Program-made: the position numbers and the translations under genes
Shown here: piece by piece, positions 26,944 to 35,677 of the stretch
Numbering within the stretch: position 1 is the stretch's first letter
Layout: each line of letters starts with the position of its first letter
Assembly: GCF_009765215.1 (NCBI RefSeq)
Contig: NZ_VLNV01000010.1
Location: forward strand, 1 to 64,000
Length of the DNA stretch: 64,000 nucleotides
Direction: 5' to 3'
DNA from: Lysobacter prati
Lineage (GTDB): Bacteria; Pseudomonadota; Gammaproteobacteria; Xanthomonadales; Xanthomonadaceae
The notes under the pieces: model-generated
The model's input: only the letters and a program-made list of their open reading frames with translations
The model's database searches: none
What the model was told of the DNA's origin: nothing

Positions 26944-27542
26944 TGTTCCGGCGCTGGTGGGAGCGACTCAAACCGTACCTGCGCACCCTGCGCTCGCCCA
27001 GCGTGCATTACAGCCTGGGCTTCCTGGTGGCGGCGGGGTTCGTCGCCGGCATCCTGTTCTGGGGTGGGTTCAACACCGCGCTGGAGGCGACCAACACCGA
27101 GAAGTTCTGCACCGGTTGCCACGAAATGCACGACAACGTGTATCAGGAACTCAAGTCGACGATCCACTACAGCAACCGTTCCGGTGTACGCGCGACCTGC
27201 CCGGACTGCCACGTCCCGCATCAGTGGACCGACAAGATCGCGCGCAAGATGCAGGCGTCGAAGGAAGTGTGGGGCAAGCTCTTCGGCACCATCAACACGC
27301 GCGAGAAGTTCCTCGACCATCGCCTGGAGCTGGCAATGCACGAATGGTCGCGGTTGAAAGCGAACGACTCGCTGGAATGCCGCAACTGCCACGACTACGA
27401 CTCGATGGACCTGACCCGACAGGGATCGCGCGCAGCGCAGATCCACAAGCGCTGGCTGTTCACCGGCGAGAAGACCTGCATCGATTGCCACAAGGGCGTG
27501 GCGCATCGCCTGCCGGACATGGCGGGGGTTCCGCAGGGGTGA
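26943..27542 (+). CDS. napC: Tetrahaem quinol dehydrogenase NapC (NapC/NirT family)
   Basis: A 199-residue membrane-anchored tetrahaem cytochrome c. One N-terminal helix ([20 protein letters not shown]) is followed by four CxxCH sites: CTGCH, CPDCH, CRNCH and CIDCH. It takes electrons from quinol and passes them to NapB. No napG/napH is present, so NapC is the quinol link of this operon. ATG 26943 overlaps the napB stop (TGATG). The operon ends here, facing the macro-domain gene. Confidence 0.95.
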   Translation: MFRRWWERLKPYLRTLRSPSVHYSLGFLVAAGFVAGILFWGGFNTALEATNTEKFCTGCHEMHDNVYQELKSTIHYSNRSGVRATCPDCHVPHQWTDKIARKMQASKEVWGKLFGTINTREKFLDHRLELAMHEWSRLKANDSLECRNCHDYDSMDLTRQGSRAAQIHKRWLFTGEKTCIDCHKGVAHRLPDMAGVPQG

Positions 27543-27558
27543 TGGGCGCGGAGCGGTC

Positions 27559-28083
27559 TCAGATCGAATCCAGCAACACGCGATAGCGCTGCGCCATCTC
27601 GTTGCCGAAACAGGCGAAGGTCACCGCGATCGGCTGCTTGTGCGCGGCCTGCCACTGGTCCACGGTCGCCACGGCCAAGGGCACTGCCAGTTCCGGTGGA
27701 TAGCCGAAGACCCCACAGCTGATGGCGGGGAAGGTGATCGACTCGACACCGTGCTGCAATGCCAGTTCCAGGCTGTTGCGATAGCAGGCGGCCAGCAGCG
27801 CGGGTTCACCGGCATTGCCGCCGTACCAGACCGGGCCGACCGTGTGGATCACGTAGCGCGCCGGCAGGCGATGGCCGCCGGTGATCCGCGCTTCGCCGGT
27901 CGCGCAACGCACCCCGGGCCGCACCTGCGGCAGCTTGCGGCACTCCTCGACCAGGCCGGGACCGGCGCCGCGGTGGATTGCACCGTCGACGCCGCCGCCA
28001 CCGAGCAGTGTCTCGTTGGCGGCGTTGACGATGGCATCGACCGCCAGGATCGTGATGTCGCCTTCGAACACGCGCATGGTCAT
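27559..28083 (-). CDS. Macro-domain ADP-ribose-processing protein (YmdB-like)
   Basis: A 174-residue single macro domain expected to remove O-acetyl from O-acetyl-ADP-ribose or ADP-ribose from proteins. [30 protein letters not shown] (Asn and the glycine-rich loop, about residues 15-45) and [14 protein letters not shown] form the ligand pocket. Two close starts exist (28083 and 28077). It converges with napC and follows cysK by 16 bp on the same strand. Confidence 0.93.
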   Translation of the reverse strand: MTMRVFEGDITILAVDAIVNAANETLLGGGGVDGAIHRGAGPGLVEECRKLPQVRPGVRCATGEARITGGHRLPARYVIHTVGPVWYGGNAGEPALLAACYRNSLELALQHGVESITFPAISCGVFGYPPELAVPLAVATVDQWQAAHKQPIAVTFACFGNEMAQRYRVLLDSI

Positions 28084-28099
28084 GGCGGTGCCGGGCTGC

Positions 28100-29053
28100 T
28101 TACAACCCCGCCAGCCACTCGTCGTCCGAGCCCTCGTTGACGCCCTCGAACAGGAACGTGCTCAGGTAGCGTTCGCCGGTATCGGGCAGCATCGCCAGGA
28201 TCACCGAACCCTTCTCGGCATTGCGCGCCACTTCCAGTGCCGCCGCCGCGGTGGCGCCGGCGGAGATGCCGACGAAGATGCCTTCCTCGCTGGCCAGGCG
28301 CCGCGCGGTGTCGCGCGCAAGCACGTCGTCGATCGGCAGGATCGCATCGGCGACATCGCGGTTGAGCACCGCCGGAACGAAGTCCGGCGTCCAGCCCTGG
28401 ATCTTGTGCGGCTGCCATTCCTTGCCCGACAGCAGCGCCGCACCGGCCGGCTCGCATGTGGTCACGCGCACTTCCGGGCGCGCCACCTTGAGCACCTCGC
28501 CGACACCGGTGAGCGTGCCGCCCGTGCCCCAGCCGGTGACGAAATGATCGAGTCTGCGCCCGGCGAAATCGCGCAGGATCTCGGCCGCGGTGGTCTGGCG
28601 GTGGTAGGCCGGATTGGCCTCGTTCTCGAACTGGCGGGCGAGGAACCAGCCGTGCTGCTTGGCCAGCGCCTCGGCGCGACGCACCATGCCGCTGCCGCGC
28701 TCGGCGGCCGGGGTCAGGATCACCTTGGCGCCGTAGGCGCGCATCAGCTTGCGGCGCTCCATCGAGAACGTTTCCGACATGGTCGCGACGAACTTGTAGC
28801 CGCGCGCGGCGCAGACCATGGCCAGCGCCACGCCGGTGTTGCCCGAGGTCGCCTCCACCACCGTGTCGCCCGGCTTGAGCTGGCCGCGCGCTTCGGCGTC
28901 GAGGATGATCGCCAGGGCCAGTCGGTCCTTGACCGAGCCGCCCGGATTGAAGGCTTCCACCTTGGCGTACACGGTGACGTGGTCGGGGGCGAGGCGATGA
29001 AGACGTACGACCGGGGTGCGGCCAATCGTGTCGAGGATGCTGTCGTGGATCAT
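28100..29053 (-). CDS. cysK: Cysteine synthase A (O-acetylserine sulfhydrylase)
   Basis: A 317-residue PLP enzyme joining O-acetylserine and sulfide to make cysteine. [12 protein letters not shown] carries the PLP Lys, [10 protein letters not shown] is the substrate loop, [12 protein letters not shown] binds the PLP phosphate and VGISAGA is the C-terminal motif. A CysM-type assignment is possible, but overall length and motifs fit CysK. It is followed closely by the macro-domain gene. Confidence 0.93.
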   Translation of the reverse strand: MIHDSILDTIGRTPVVRLHRLAPDHVTVYAKVEAFNPGGSVKDRLALAIILDAEARGQLKPGDTVVEATSGNTGVALAMVCAARGYKFVATMSETFSMERRKLMRAYGAKVILTPAAERGSGMVRRAEALAKQHGWFLARQFENEANPAYHRQTTAAEILRDFAGRRLDHFVTGWGTGGTLTGVGEVLKVARPEVRVTTCEPAGAALLSGKEWQPHKIQGWTPDFVPAVLNRDVADAILPIDDVLARDTARRLASEEGIFVGISAGATAAAALEVARNAEKGSVILAMLPDTGERYLSTFLFEGVNEGSDDEWLAGL

Positions 29054-29330
29054 TTCTTTCGACTCCAGTCAGGGAAAGGGAAGTCGTGCCGGCCGCCGCG
29101 TGGCGAGGGCCTGGCGCCGTTGGAGGCGCCGGTAGGGTGATCGCGGCCGCAGATTGCCACAGTCCGGCCCTACTGGGAGACGTCGCCAGCAGGTCCGCAC
29201 CGGCCAGGAGGGCGGCCCGGGCTCGGCTGTGCGGAGTGTGTTGTCAACCAATGGCCCACGCGGGCGTTAACTCCAGACAGCTAGAATCCAATGGTATGGG
29301 CACGCCGCTGCCCCACGTTCAGAGAGACGC

Positions 29331-30428
29331 ATGCGACTTACCCCGGGATTCCAAGCCAGCTGCCTGCTGGTTTTCGCCTTCGCGCTGGCCGCGTGCGGCA
29401 GCAATGACGCCAAGCAGCGCGACGGCGGCGGCGATCGTCCGATCCCGGTGACCACCCAGCAGGTGGCGATGCAGCCCTGGAGCGACACCGTCATGGCGCT
29501 GGGCAACGTCAAGGCGCGCGAGTCGATCACCGTCAGCGCCAAGGTCAGCGAGACGGTGGAGCAGGTGCATTTCAACAGCGGCGACATCGTCGTCGCCGGC
29601 TCGCCGCTGGTGACCCTGACCGGGCGCCAGCAGCAGGCTGCCCTGGCCCAGGCCGAAGCGGCGGCCAACGAGTCCGAGCAGCTCTTCCAGCGCCAGACTG
29701 AACTGGCCACGCAGCAATTGATTGCTCGCTCGGCGCTCGACACCCAGCGCGCCGCGCGCGACGTCGCCCGCGCCCGCGTCGCGCAGATGCGCGCCGACAT
29801 CGGCGACCGCGTGATCCGTGCGCCGTTCAGCGGCGTGCTTGGCATCCGCCAGGTCAGCCCGGGTGCGCTGGTCACGCCGGGCACGCCGATTGCCACCCTC
29901 GACGACACCGCGCGCGTCTATGTCGACTTCCCTGTGCAGGAAGCGCTGCTGGCCAGCCTCGCCGTCGGCCAGCAGGTCAGCGGCACCAGCACGGCCTACC
30001 CGGGCCGCCGCTTCGAGGGCGTGGTCAGCACGATCGATGCGCGCGTCGACGAAGCCACCCGCGCCGTCACCGTGCGCGGCGATTTCGCCAACGACGGGCG
30101 TGAGCTGCGTCCGGGCATGCTGCTGCAGGTGACGCTGGTGCGGCCGGAGCGCCAGGCGCTGCTGGTGCCGGAGATCTCGATCGTCCAGGTCGGCACCGAC
30201 AGTTTCGTCTACCGGGTCAAGCCAGATTCGTCGGTCGAGCGCGCCGACGTCAAGGTCGGCAGCCGCCGCGACGGAAAGGCCGAGGTTACGCAGGGTCTGA
30301 ACGTTGGCGACCGCATCGTCGTCGACGGCACCGGCAAGCTGCGCGTCGGCAGCCGCATCACCGATCTGAAGGCCGACCAGAAGGCGGGCGCGCAGGTCGA
30401 TGGAACTGCGACGGCCAACCGGGGCTGA
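29331..30428 (+). CDS. RND efflux periplasmic adaptor (membrane fusion) lipoprotein
   Basis: A 365-residue membrane fusion protein. The signal peptide ends LAAC, a lipobox placing the lipid on Cys22. Then come a barrel-sandwich (lipoyl-like) half NVKARESITVSAKVSETV, a coiled-coil hairpin of about residues 98-150 rich in Gln, Ala and Glu, the second lipoyl half IRAPFSGVLGIRQVSPGALV, and the beta-barrel domain. It links the inner-membrane pump encoded 3 bp downstream to an outer-membrane channel, for which no gene is seen here. The 277-bp gap from cysK holds a TAGAAT at 29282-29287 as a possible -10. Confidence 0.94.
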   Translation: MRLTPGFQASCLLVFAFALAACGSNDAKQRDGGGDRPIPVTTQQVAMQPWSDTVMALGNVKARESITVSAKVSETVEQVHFNSGDIVVAGSPLVTLTGRQQQAALAQAEAAANESEQLFQRQTELATQQLIARSALDTQRAARDVARARVAQMRADIGDRVIRAPFSGVLGIRQVSPGALVTPGTPIATLDDTARVYVDFPVQEALLASLAVGQQVSGTSTAYPGRRFEGVVSTIDARVDEATRAVTVRGDFANDGRELRPGMLLQVTLVRPERQALLVPEISIVQVGTDSFVYRVKPDSSVERADVKVGSRRDGKAEVTQGLNVGDRIVVDGTGKLRVGSRITDLKADQKAGAQVDGTATANRG

Positions 30429-30431
30429 GCC

Positions 30432-33400
30432 ATGAACCTGTCCGATCTGTCGATCCGCCGCCCCGTGTTCGCCACGGTGATGAGCCTGCTGCTCATCGTG
30501 CTCGGCGTGATGGCGTTCTCGCGCCTGACCCTGCGCGAACTGCCGGCGATCGATCCGCCGATCGTGTCAGTGGACGTGAACTACCCCGGCGCCTCGGCGG
30601 CGGTGGTCGAAACCCGCATCACCCAGATCCTCGAGGACGCGCTGGCCGGCATCGAGGGCATCGAGACCATCGAGTCGCGCAGCGTCAACGGCCGCGCGTC
30701 GATCAGCATCGAGTTCACGCTATCGCGTGAGATCGAGGCGGCCGCCAACGATGTGCGCGATGCCGTCAGCCGCATCAGCAACCGCATGCCCGAGGAAGCC
30801 GATCCCCCGCAGATCGAGAAGGTCGAGGCCGACGCCGACCCGATCCTCTGGCTCAACATGAGTTCGACCAAGCTGGACACGTTGCAGCTGTCCGACTACG
30901 CCGAGCGCTACGTCGTCGACCGCCTCTCGTCCGTCGACGGCGTCGCCCAGGTCCGCATCGGCGGCCAGCAGCGCTACGCGATGCGGGTATGGATCGATCG
31001 TGACGCGCTTGCCGCGCGCGGCATCACCGTCAACGATGTCGAGAACGCACTGGAAGCCGAGAACGTCGAGCTTCCCGCTGGCCGCATCGAATCCAATGCC
31101 CGCGACTTCACCCTGCGCGTGGCGCGCAGCTACCAGAAGCCCGAGGACTTCGCCCAGATCCCCCTGGCCAAGGGCACCGACGGCTACGTCGTGCGCCTGG
31201 GCGACGTGGCCAGGATCGAGCTGGCCTCCGCCGAGCGTCGCGCCTACTACCGCAGCAACGGCGAGCCGAACATCGGCCTGGGCATCGTCAAGACCTCCAC
31301 CGCCAACAGCCTTGATGTCGCCCGCGCCGTCCGCGCCGAGGCCGAGCAGGTGCAGAAGACGCTGCCGCAGGGCACCAAGATCTTCGTCGCCTTCGACACC
31401 ACGGTGTTCATCGAATCGGCGGTCGAACGCGTTTACCACACGCTGATCGAAGCAATCGTGCTGGTGCTGCTGGTGATCTGGCTGTTCCTGGGCAGTTTCC
31501 GTGCGGCACTCATTCCGGCAGTGACCGTTCCGGTGTGCCTGATCGCCGCGTTCATTCCGCTATACCTGTTCGGCTTCTCGATCAACCTGCTGACGCTGCT
31601 GGCGCTGGTGCTGTGCATCGGTCTGGTGGTCGACGACGCCATCGTGGTGCTGGAGAACATCCAGCGCCGCATCGACCTGGGCGAGCCGCGCCTGGTCGCG
31701 GCCAAGCGCGGCACCAAGCAGGTCGCCTTCGCGGTGATCGCCACGACAGCGGTGCTGGTGGCGGTGTTCCTGCCGGTGGGCTTCATGGAAGGCAACACCG
31801 GGCGCCTATTCCGCGAGCTGTCGGTGGCACTGGCCGGCGCGGTGGCGCTGTCGGCCTTCGTCGCGCTGACGCTGACGCCGATGATGTCGTCCAAGCTGGT
31901 GCGCGCGCACAGCGAAGAGAAATCCAATCCGGTCCACCGCTGGGTCAATGCGAGGCTGGATGGCATCGGCAGGCGCTATCGCCGCTTCCTCGACAGAAGC
32001 GTCGACCGCCCCTGGGTATTCGGCGGGATCATGATCGCCGCGATCGTGCTGAGCGTGGTGCTGTTCAAGGTGGTGCCGTCGGAACTGGCGCCGCCGGAGG
32101 ACCGCGGCTCGTTCCAGATCAGCATCCTGGGCCCGGAAGGCGCCGGCTTCGACTACACGGTCGGGCAGGTGCAGCAGGTCGAGAAGATCGTCGCTGCGCA
32201 CACCGGCAACGATGGCGTGATCCAGCGCTACAACCCGCGCGTGCCAGGCGGCTTCGGCGCCAGCGAGGAAATGCATACCGGCCGCATCGCGGTGTTCCTC
32301 AAGGACTGGAAGGACCGCGACATCAGCACCGCCGACGTCGCCAAGCAGCTGCAGGGCGAACTCGCCAGCCTGCCGGGCGTGCGCGCGATGCCGCAGGTCA
32401 GCGGTGGCCTGGTGCGCGGCCGCGGACAGCCGATCAACATCGTGCTCGGCGGCCCCGAGTACGCCGAACTGGCGCAGTGGCGCGACAAGCTGCTGGCGAA
32501 GATGGAGCAGAACCCGGGTTTCTTCTCGACCGACTCGGACTACAAGGAAACGCGGCCGCAGATGCGCGTGGAAATCGACCGCCAGCGTGCCGCTGATCTT
32601 GGCGTGCCGGTGACCGACATCGGCCATGCCCTGGAAACGATGATGGGCAGCCGCCGCGTGACCACCTTCGTGCAGAACGGCGAGGAGTACGACGTCATCG
32701 TCCAGTCCGATCGCGAACTGCGCGCGTCGCCGGCCGACCTGGAAGCGATCCAGGTGCGTGCGCGCGACGGCGCGTTGATTCCGCTGTCGAACCTGGTGAC
32801 TCTGCGCGAGCTGGCCGAGCCGGGCAGCCTCAACCGCTTCAACCGCCTGCGCGCGATCACCATCAGCGCAGGCCTGACGCCGGGCTACCGCATGGGTGAA
32901 GCCATGCAGTGGCTGGAGAAGACGGTGCAGGAAGAACTGCCCGACCACGCCCAGATCGACTGGAAGGGCGAGTCGCGCGAGTACCTCAAGGCCGGCGGCG
33001 CGGTGCTGCTGACCTTCACCCTGGCGCTGCTGATCGTGTACCTGGTGCTGGCGGCGCAGTTCGAGAGCTTCATCCACCCGTTCGTGATCATGCTGACGGT
33101 GCCGCTGGGCGTGCTCGGTGCGCTGATCGGCCTGGCGGTGACCGGTGGCACGCTCAATCTTTTCAGTCAGATCGGCATCGTGATGCTGGTGGGCCTGGCG
33201 GCGAAGAACGGCATCCTGATCGTCGAGTTCGCCAACCAGTTGCGCGACGAGGGCCGCAGCATCCACCAAGCGATCGTCGAGGCATCAGCGGTGCGCCTGC
33301 GTCCGATCCTGATGACGTCGATTGCAACGGTGGTCGGTGCCGTGCCGCTGGTGGTCGCCGGCGGCCCGGGCTCGGCGAGCCGCGCGACGATCGGCATCGT

Positions 33401-33557
33401 GGTGATCTTCGGCGTGTCGTTCTCGACGCTGCTGTCGCTGTTCGTGGTGCCGGCGTTCTATGTGCTGCTGGCCAAGTACACGAAGTCGCCGGAGGCGGTG
33501 TCGCACGAGCTGGAGAAGCTCGAAGCGGAGACCCCGTCGGTGGGCGGCCACGCCTGA
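30432..33557 (+). CDS. RND multidrug efflux pump, inner-membrane permease (HAE1 type)
   Basis: A 1041-residue AcrB/MdtB-like proton-driven pump. The start MNLSDLSIRRPVFATVMSLL is the classical first helix; a large periplasmic loop follows. GLVVDDAIVVLENI in helix 4 holds the two Asp residues of the proton relay, and GLAAKNGILIVEFANQ the matching Lys of helix 10. A second large loop and helices 8-12 complete the duplicated layout. Multidrug export is the usual role; substrate is not predictable. Confidence 0.95.
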   Translation: MNLSDLSIRRPVFATVMSLLLIVLGVMAFSRLTLRELPAIDPPIVSVDVNYPGASAAVVETRITQILEDALAGIEGIETIESRSVNGRASISIEFTLSREIEAAANDVRDAVSRISNRMPEEADPPQIEKVEADADPILWLNMSSTKLDTLQLSDYAERYVVDRLSSVDGVAQVRIGGQQRYAMRVWIDRDALAARGITVNDVENALEAENVELPAGRIESNARDFTLRVARSYQKPEDFAQIPLAKGTDGYVVRLGDVARIELASAERRAYYRSNGEPNIGLGIVKTSTANSLDVARAVRAEAEQVQKTLPQGTKIFVAFDTTVFIESAVERVYHTLIEAIVLVLLVIWLFLGSFRAALIPAVTVPVCLIAAFIPLYLFGFSINLLTLLALVLCIGLVVDDAIVVLENIQRRIDLGEPRLVAAKRGTKQVAFAVIATTAVLVAVFLPVGFMEGNTGRLFRELSVALAGAVALSAFVALTLTPMMSSKLVRAHSEEKSNPVHRWVNARLDGIGRRYRRFLDRSVDRPWVFGGIMIAAIVLSVVLFKVVPSELAPPEDRGSFQISILGPEGAGFDYTVGQVQQVEKIVAAHTGNDGVIQRYNPRVPGGFGASEEMHTGRIAVFLKDWKDRDISTADVAKQLQGELASLPGVRAMPQVSGGLVRGRGQPINIVLGGPEYAELAQWRDKLLAKMEQNPGFFSTDSDYKETRPQMRVEIDRQRAADLGVPVTDIGHALETMMGSRRVTTFVQNGEEYDVIVQSDRELRASPADLEAIQVRARDGALIPLSNLVTLRELAEPGSLNRFNRLRAITISAGLTPGYRMGEAMQWLEKTVQEELPDHAQIDWKGESREYLKAGGAVLLTFTLALLIVYLVLAAQFESFIHPFVIMLTVPLGVLGALIGLAVTGGTLNLFSQIGIVMLVGLAAKNGILIVEFANQLRDEGRSIHQAIVEASAVRLRPILMTSIATVVGAVPLVVAGGPGSASRATIGIVVIFGVSFSTLLSLFVVPAFYVLLAKYTKSPEAVSHELEKLEAETPSVGGHA

Positions 33558-33562
33558 TCTCT

Positions 33563-33640
33563 GTCGTCCCGGCGAACGCCGGGACCCAGGCCCTCACCGC
33601 ATCTGCCACGTCACGTTATCCCGGCGAACGCCGGGATCCA
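33563..33640. repeat. REP palindrome pair after the RND operon
   Basis: Units 33563-33588 (GTCGTCCCGGCGAACGCCGG, GACCCA) and 33615-33640 (GTTATCCCGGCGAACGCCGG, GATCCA) are direct repeats of the type at 22361. They begin 5 bp after the RND stop codon and may stabilise the transcript end. Confidence 0.88.
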
Positions 33641-33655
33641 TTTTGACTTTGCCAT

Positions 33656-33856
33656 TCAGAGCTTCGCGTTCTTCGGACTCACAGGGTTAGGCTCGATGCC
33701 CCAGTCCAGATACCAGTCCTCGCCCTGCGTCTCGACCGGATGCATCGTGCGCCCCGAGCCATTGCCGCACGCCAGCGAATCGGTCGAACAATAGCGATCA
33801 CAGCCCCAACAGATCCGTTCAGGATGCTTGGGATTCAGTGGAAAGTTCTTTGCCAT
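33656..33856 (-). CDS. DUF3079 small cysteine-containing protein
   Basis: A 66-residue protein of the DUF3079 family, recognised by NFPLNPKHPERICWGCDRYC and SLACGNGSGRTMHPVE. Four Cys residues (CWGC, then C at the end of DRYC and one in LACG) could bind a metal or iron-sulfur cluster. Function is unknown. An FNR-like box and a TAGATT -10 lie upstream in good class II geometry, suggesting it is switched on when oxygen is low. It converges with the RND operon. Confidence 0.85.
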   Translation of the reverse strand: MAKNFPLNPKHPERICWGCDRYCSTDSLACGNGSGRTMHPVETQGEDWYLDWGIEPNPVSPKNAKL

Positions 33857-33888
33857 GTTCGCGACCGCATCAGTTCACGCTCGCGGCC

Positions 33889-33930
33889 AATCTAGCCGAC
33901 GCAGAGTGGACGCGCCTTGACCTGGATCAG
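33889..33930 (-). promoter_or_regulatory. FNR-type promoter of the DUF3079 gene
   Basis: Box TTGACCTGGATCAG at 33917-33930 matches TTGAN-N4-NTCAN with one imperfect base in each half relative to TTGAT/ATCAA. On the minus strand TAGATT (33889-33894) is the -10. A start near 33882 would be 41.5 bp from the box centre, the standard class II distance, with a 26-nt leader before the ATG. Confidence 0.62.
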
Positions 33931-34103
33931 GCGTCGGCGAATGGCCGCCAATCGCGAGCAGCTGAATCGCTAGAGGACGCGATAGCGTCCGCTCAGACCA
34001 GTCCTATGTACGCAGGTCGCCCCATTTGGGAACGTCGTCTACACCACCGCGTCGCCGGACGCGACCGGGTGACAGATGTACTGGCCCATTGGATTCGACC
34101 CGA

Positions 34104-34850
34104 ATGTTCAGCAAGCACACTCATGTTCTGATCGCCGCAGCGCTCTGCTGCGGCGCAGCCGCCACGTCCCACGCAGCAGGGATCGATTTCGAGAAGCTGA
34201 TGGGTGCAGGCGCCAAGGCAGGCAAGGCCATCACCTTGTCGGACAACGAAGTGGTCGCCTCGGCCAATGACGCCTGCGCTTACTCCGACAAGGAGAACCA
34301 GGTGGCGCCGGCCGGAGACAAGTACGCGGTCCGCCTGGCAAAGATCGTCGAAGGGCTGGATAACGACGACGGCATGAAGCTGTCGTTCAAGGCGTACCTG
34401 ACGCCAGACATCAATGCATTCGCAATGGCCAACGGATGTGTGCGCGTGTTCTCGGGACTGATGGACATGGCGAGCGATGACGAGATTCGCGGCGTCATCG
34501 GCCACGAGATTGGGCACGTGAAGCTGGGGCACAGCAAGGCCAAGCAGCGCGCTGCACTGCTGGCATCGGCGGCCCGTGACGGCGCCGCGCTCAGCGGCAA
34601 GGTGGGCGAGTACGCCAAAGGACAGCTGGGCGACATCGCCGAATCGGTGATCAACGCCCAGTTCTCGCAAAAGGAAGAGAGCGCGGCCGACGCATACGGT
34701 TACCGCTTCATGGTCCGGCACAAGTACGACCCGAATGCGATGGTGACCTTGTTCAGGAAGATGCCCAGTGCCGGCGGCCTGACGTCGTCGCACCCGGCAT
34801 CTGCCACGCGAACGAAGAACATCGAAGCAACGATCAGGAGGGGCGGCTGA
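34104..34850 (+). CDS. M48-family zinc metallopeptidase, periplasmic
   Basis: A 248-residue M48 peptidase. A signal peptide (MFSKHTHVLIAAALCCGAAATSHAA) is followed by an M48 domain with VIGHEIGHVKLGH (HExxH, about residues 133-145) and FSQKEESAADAYGYRFM, giving the third zinc ligand Glu. This soluble M48 form (YggG/LoiP-like) usually helps outer-membrane protein quality control. The start ATG 34104 is chosen for its signal peptide. Ten bp later begins a lipoprotein gene, and then a DUF937-OmpA gene. Confidence 0.9.
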   Translation: MFSKHTHVLIAAALCCGAAATSHAAGIDFEKLMGAGAKAGKAITLSDNEVVASANDACAYSDKENQVAPAGDKYAVRLAKIVEGLDNDDGMKLSFKAYLTPDINAFAMANGCVRVFSGLMDMASDDEIRGVIGHEIGHVKLGHSKAKQRAALLASAARDGAALSGKVGEYAKGQLGDIAESVINAQFSQKEESAADAYGYRFMVRHKYDPNAMVTLFRKMPSAGGLTSSHPASATRTKNIEATIRRGG

Positions 34851-34860
34851 CGCCATCGCC

Positions 34861-35472
34861 ATGTGCAAGCAATGGTTCGACAGAAATCGACTGTCTGTGC
34901 ATCCAGCATCGGCGGTGGCAGTCCTTTTGGCCATAGCGCCTCTGGCGGGCTGCGACAAGGACGAAGGGCGCGCAGCGACGCAGGTAGCCGTGCCGAGGGC
35001 GGAAGCATCGCTGTCGACGGCGCCGAGTGACCCAGGCACGCCTGGGGGAAGGCTGGTCTATAACCCGAAGGCCGATGAAATGCTGTTCGTTTTCGATAAT
35101 CTCGGCACGGCACTGACCATTCCCCACGCCTGGCAGGAAGGCGACGTCAGCATCGAGAAGTTGGCCACCGCCGGTGCCACGCAGTCCGTGTGCGCCTATG
35201 GCGCGCGATTCCATCCGGTGCACGAGAATCCGAAGCTGTACTACCACGTGGCCCTGATCCGGGTGTACGACGAGGTGCGCTGGCAAGGTCTGCATGACGC
35301 CGAGCGCGCGGGCGAGATCGAACTGGCCCACGTCGACGGCAAGGTCTACTCCTTTGCATCCGTTCCGGCCAATCCGTTGCCGGACGGAACCGCGGAATCG
35401 GAACGCTTCGACCAGCTCGTGATTTCCGATCAGGACGCTCCGAAGCAACTGGCTATCAAGAAGGCGTCGTAG
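34861..35472 (+). CDS. Putative lipoprotein of unknown function
   Basis: A 203-residue protein I cannot place in a family. Residues 12-30 form a hydrophobic leader ending PLAGC, a clear lipobox (mature Cys31). A Thr/Ser/Pro-rich linker precedes a compact domain (LVYNPKADEMLFVFDNLGTALTIPHAW ... LYYHVALIRVYDEVRW ... GKVYSFASVPANPL) with one Cys (VCAYG). It lies 10 bp after the M48 peptidase gene, so both are probably co-expressed in the envelope. Confidence 0.75.
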   Translation: MCKQWFDRNRLSVHPASAVAVLLAIAPLAGCDKDEGRAATQVAVPRAEASLSTAPSDPGTPGGRLVYNPKADEMLFVFDNLGTALTIPHAWQEGDVSIEKLATAGATQSVCAYGARFHPVHENPKLYYHVALIRVYDEVRWQGLHDAERAGEIELAHVDGKVYSFASVPANPLPDGTAESERFDQLVISDQDAPKQLAIKKAS

Positions 35473-35677
35473 AGCATCCCGCTGCGGCGCGCCCTTTTCT
35501 CGCCTTGAGGCAATTCGCATGGATTCGACCTCGCCGGGTCGATAGCGTTCTCAGCGTTCGCCGGGCGTAGATCGCAGGGCCGCGCGAACGATTGCGAACA
35601 AGCGCACAGCCCTTCTGGCAGCGCACCTCAACGGAGCAGAAAGAAATGACCGTACCCAATCTTGTGGTCTTTGTCCT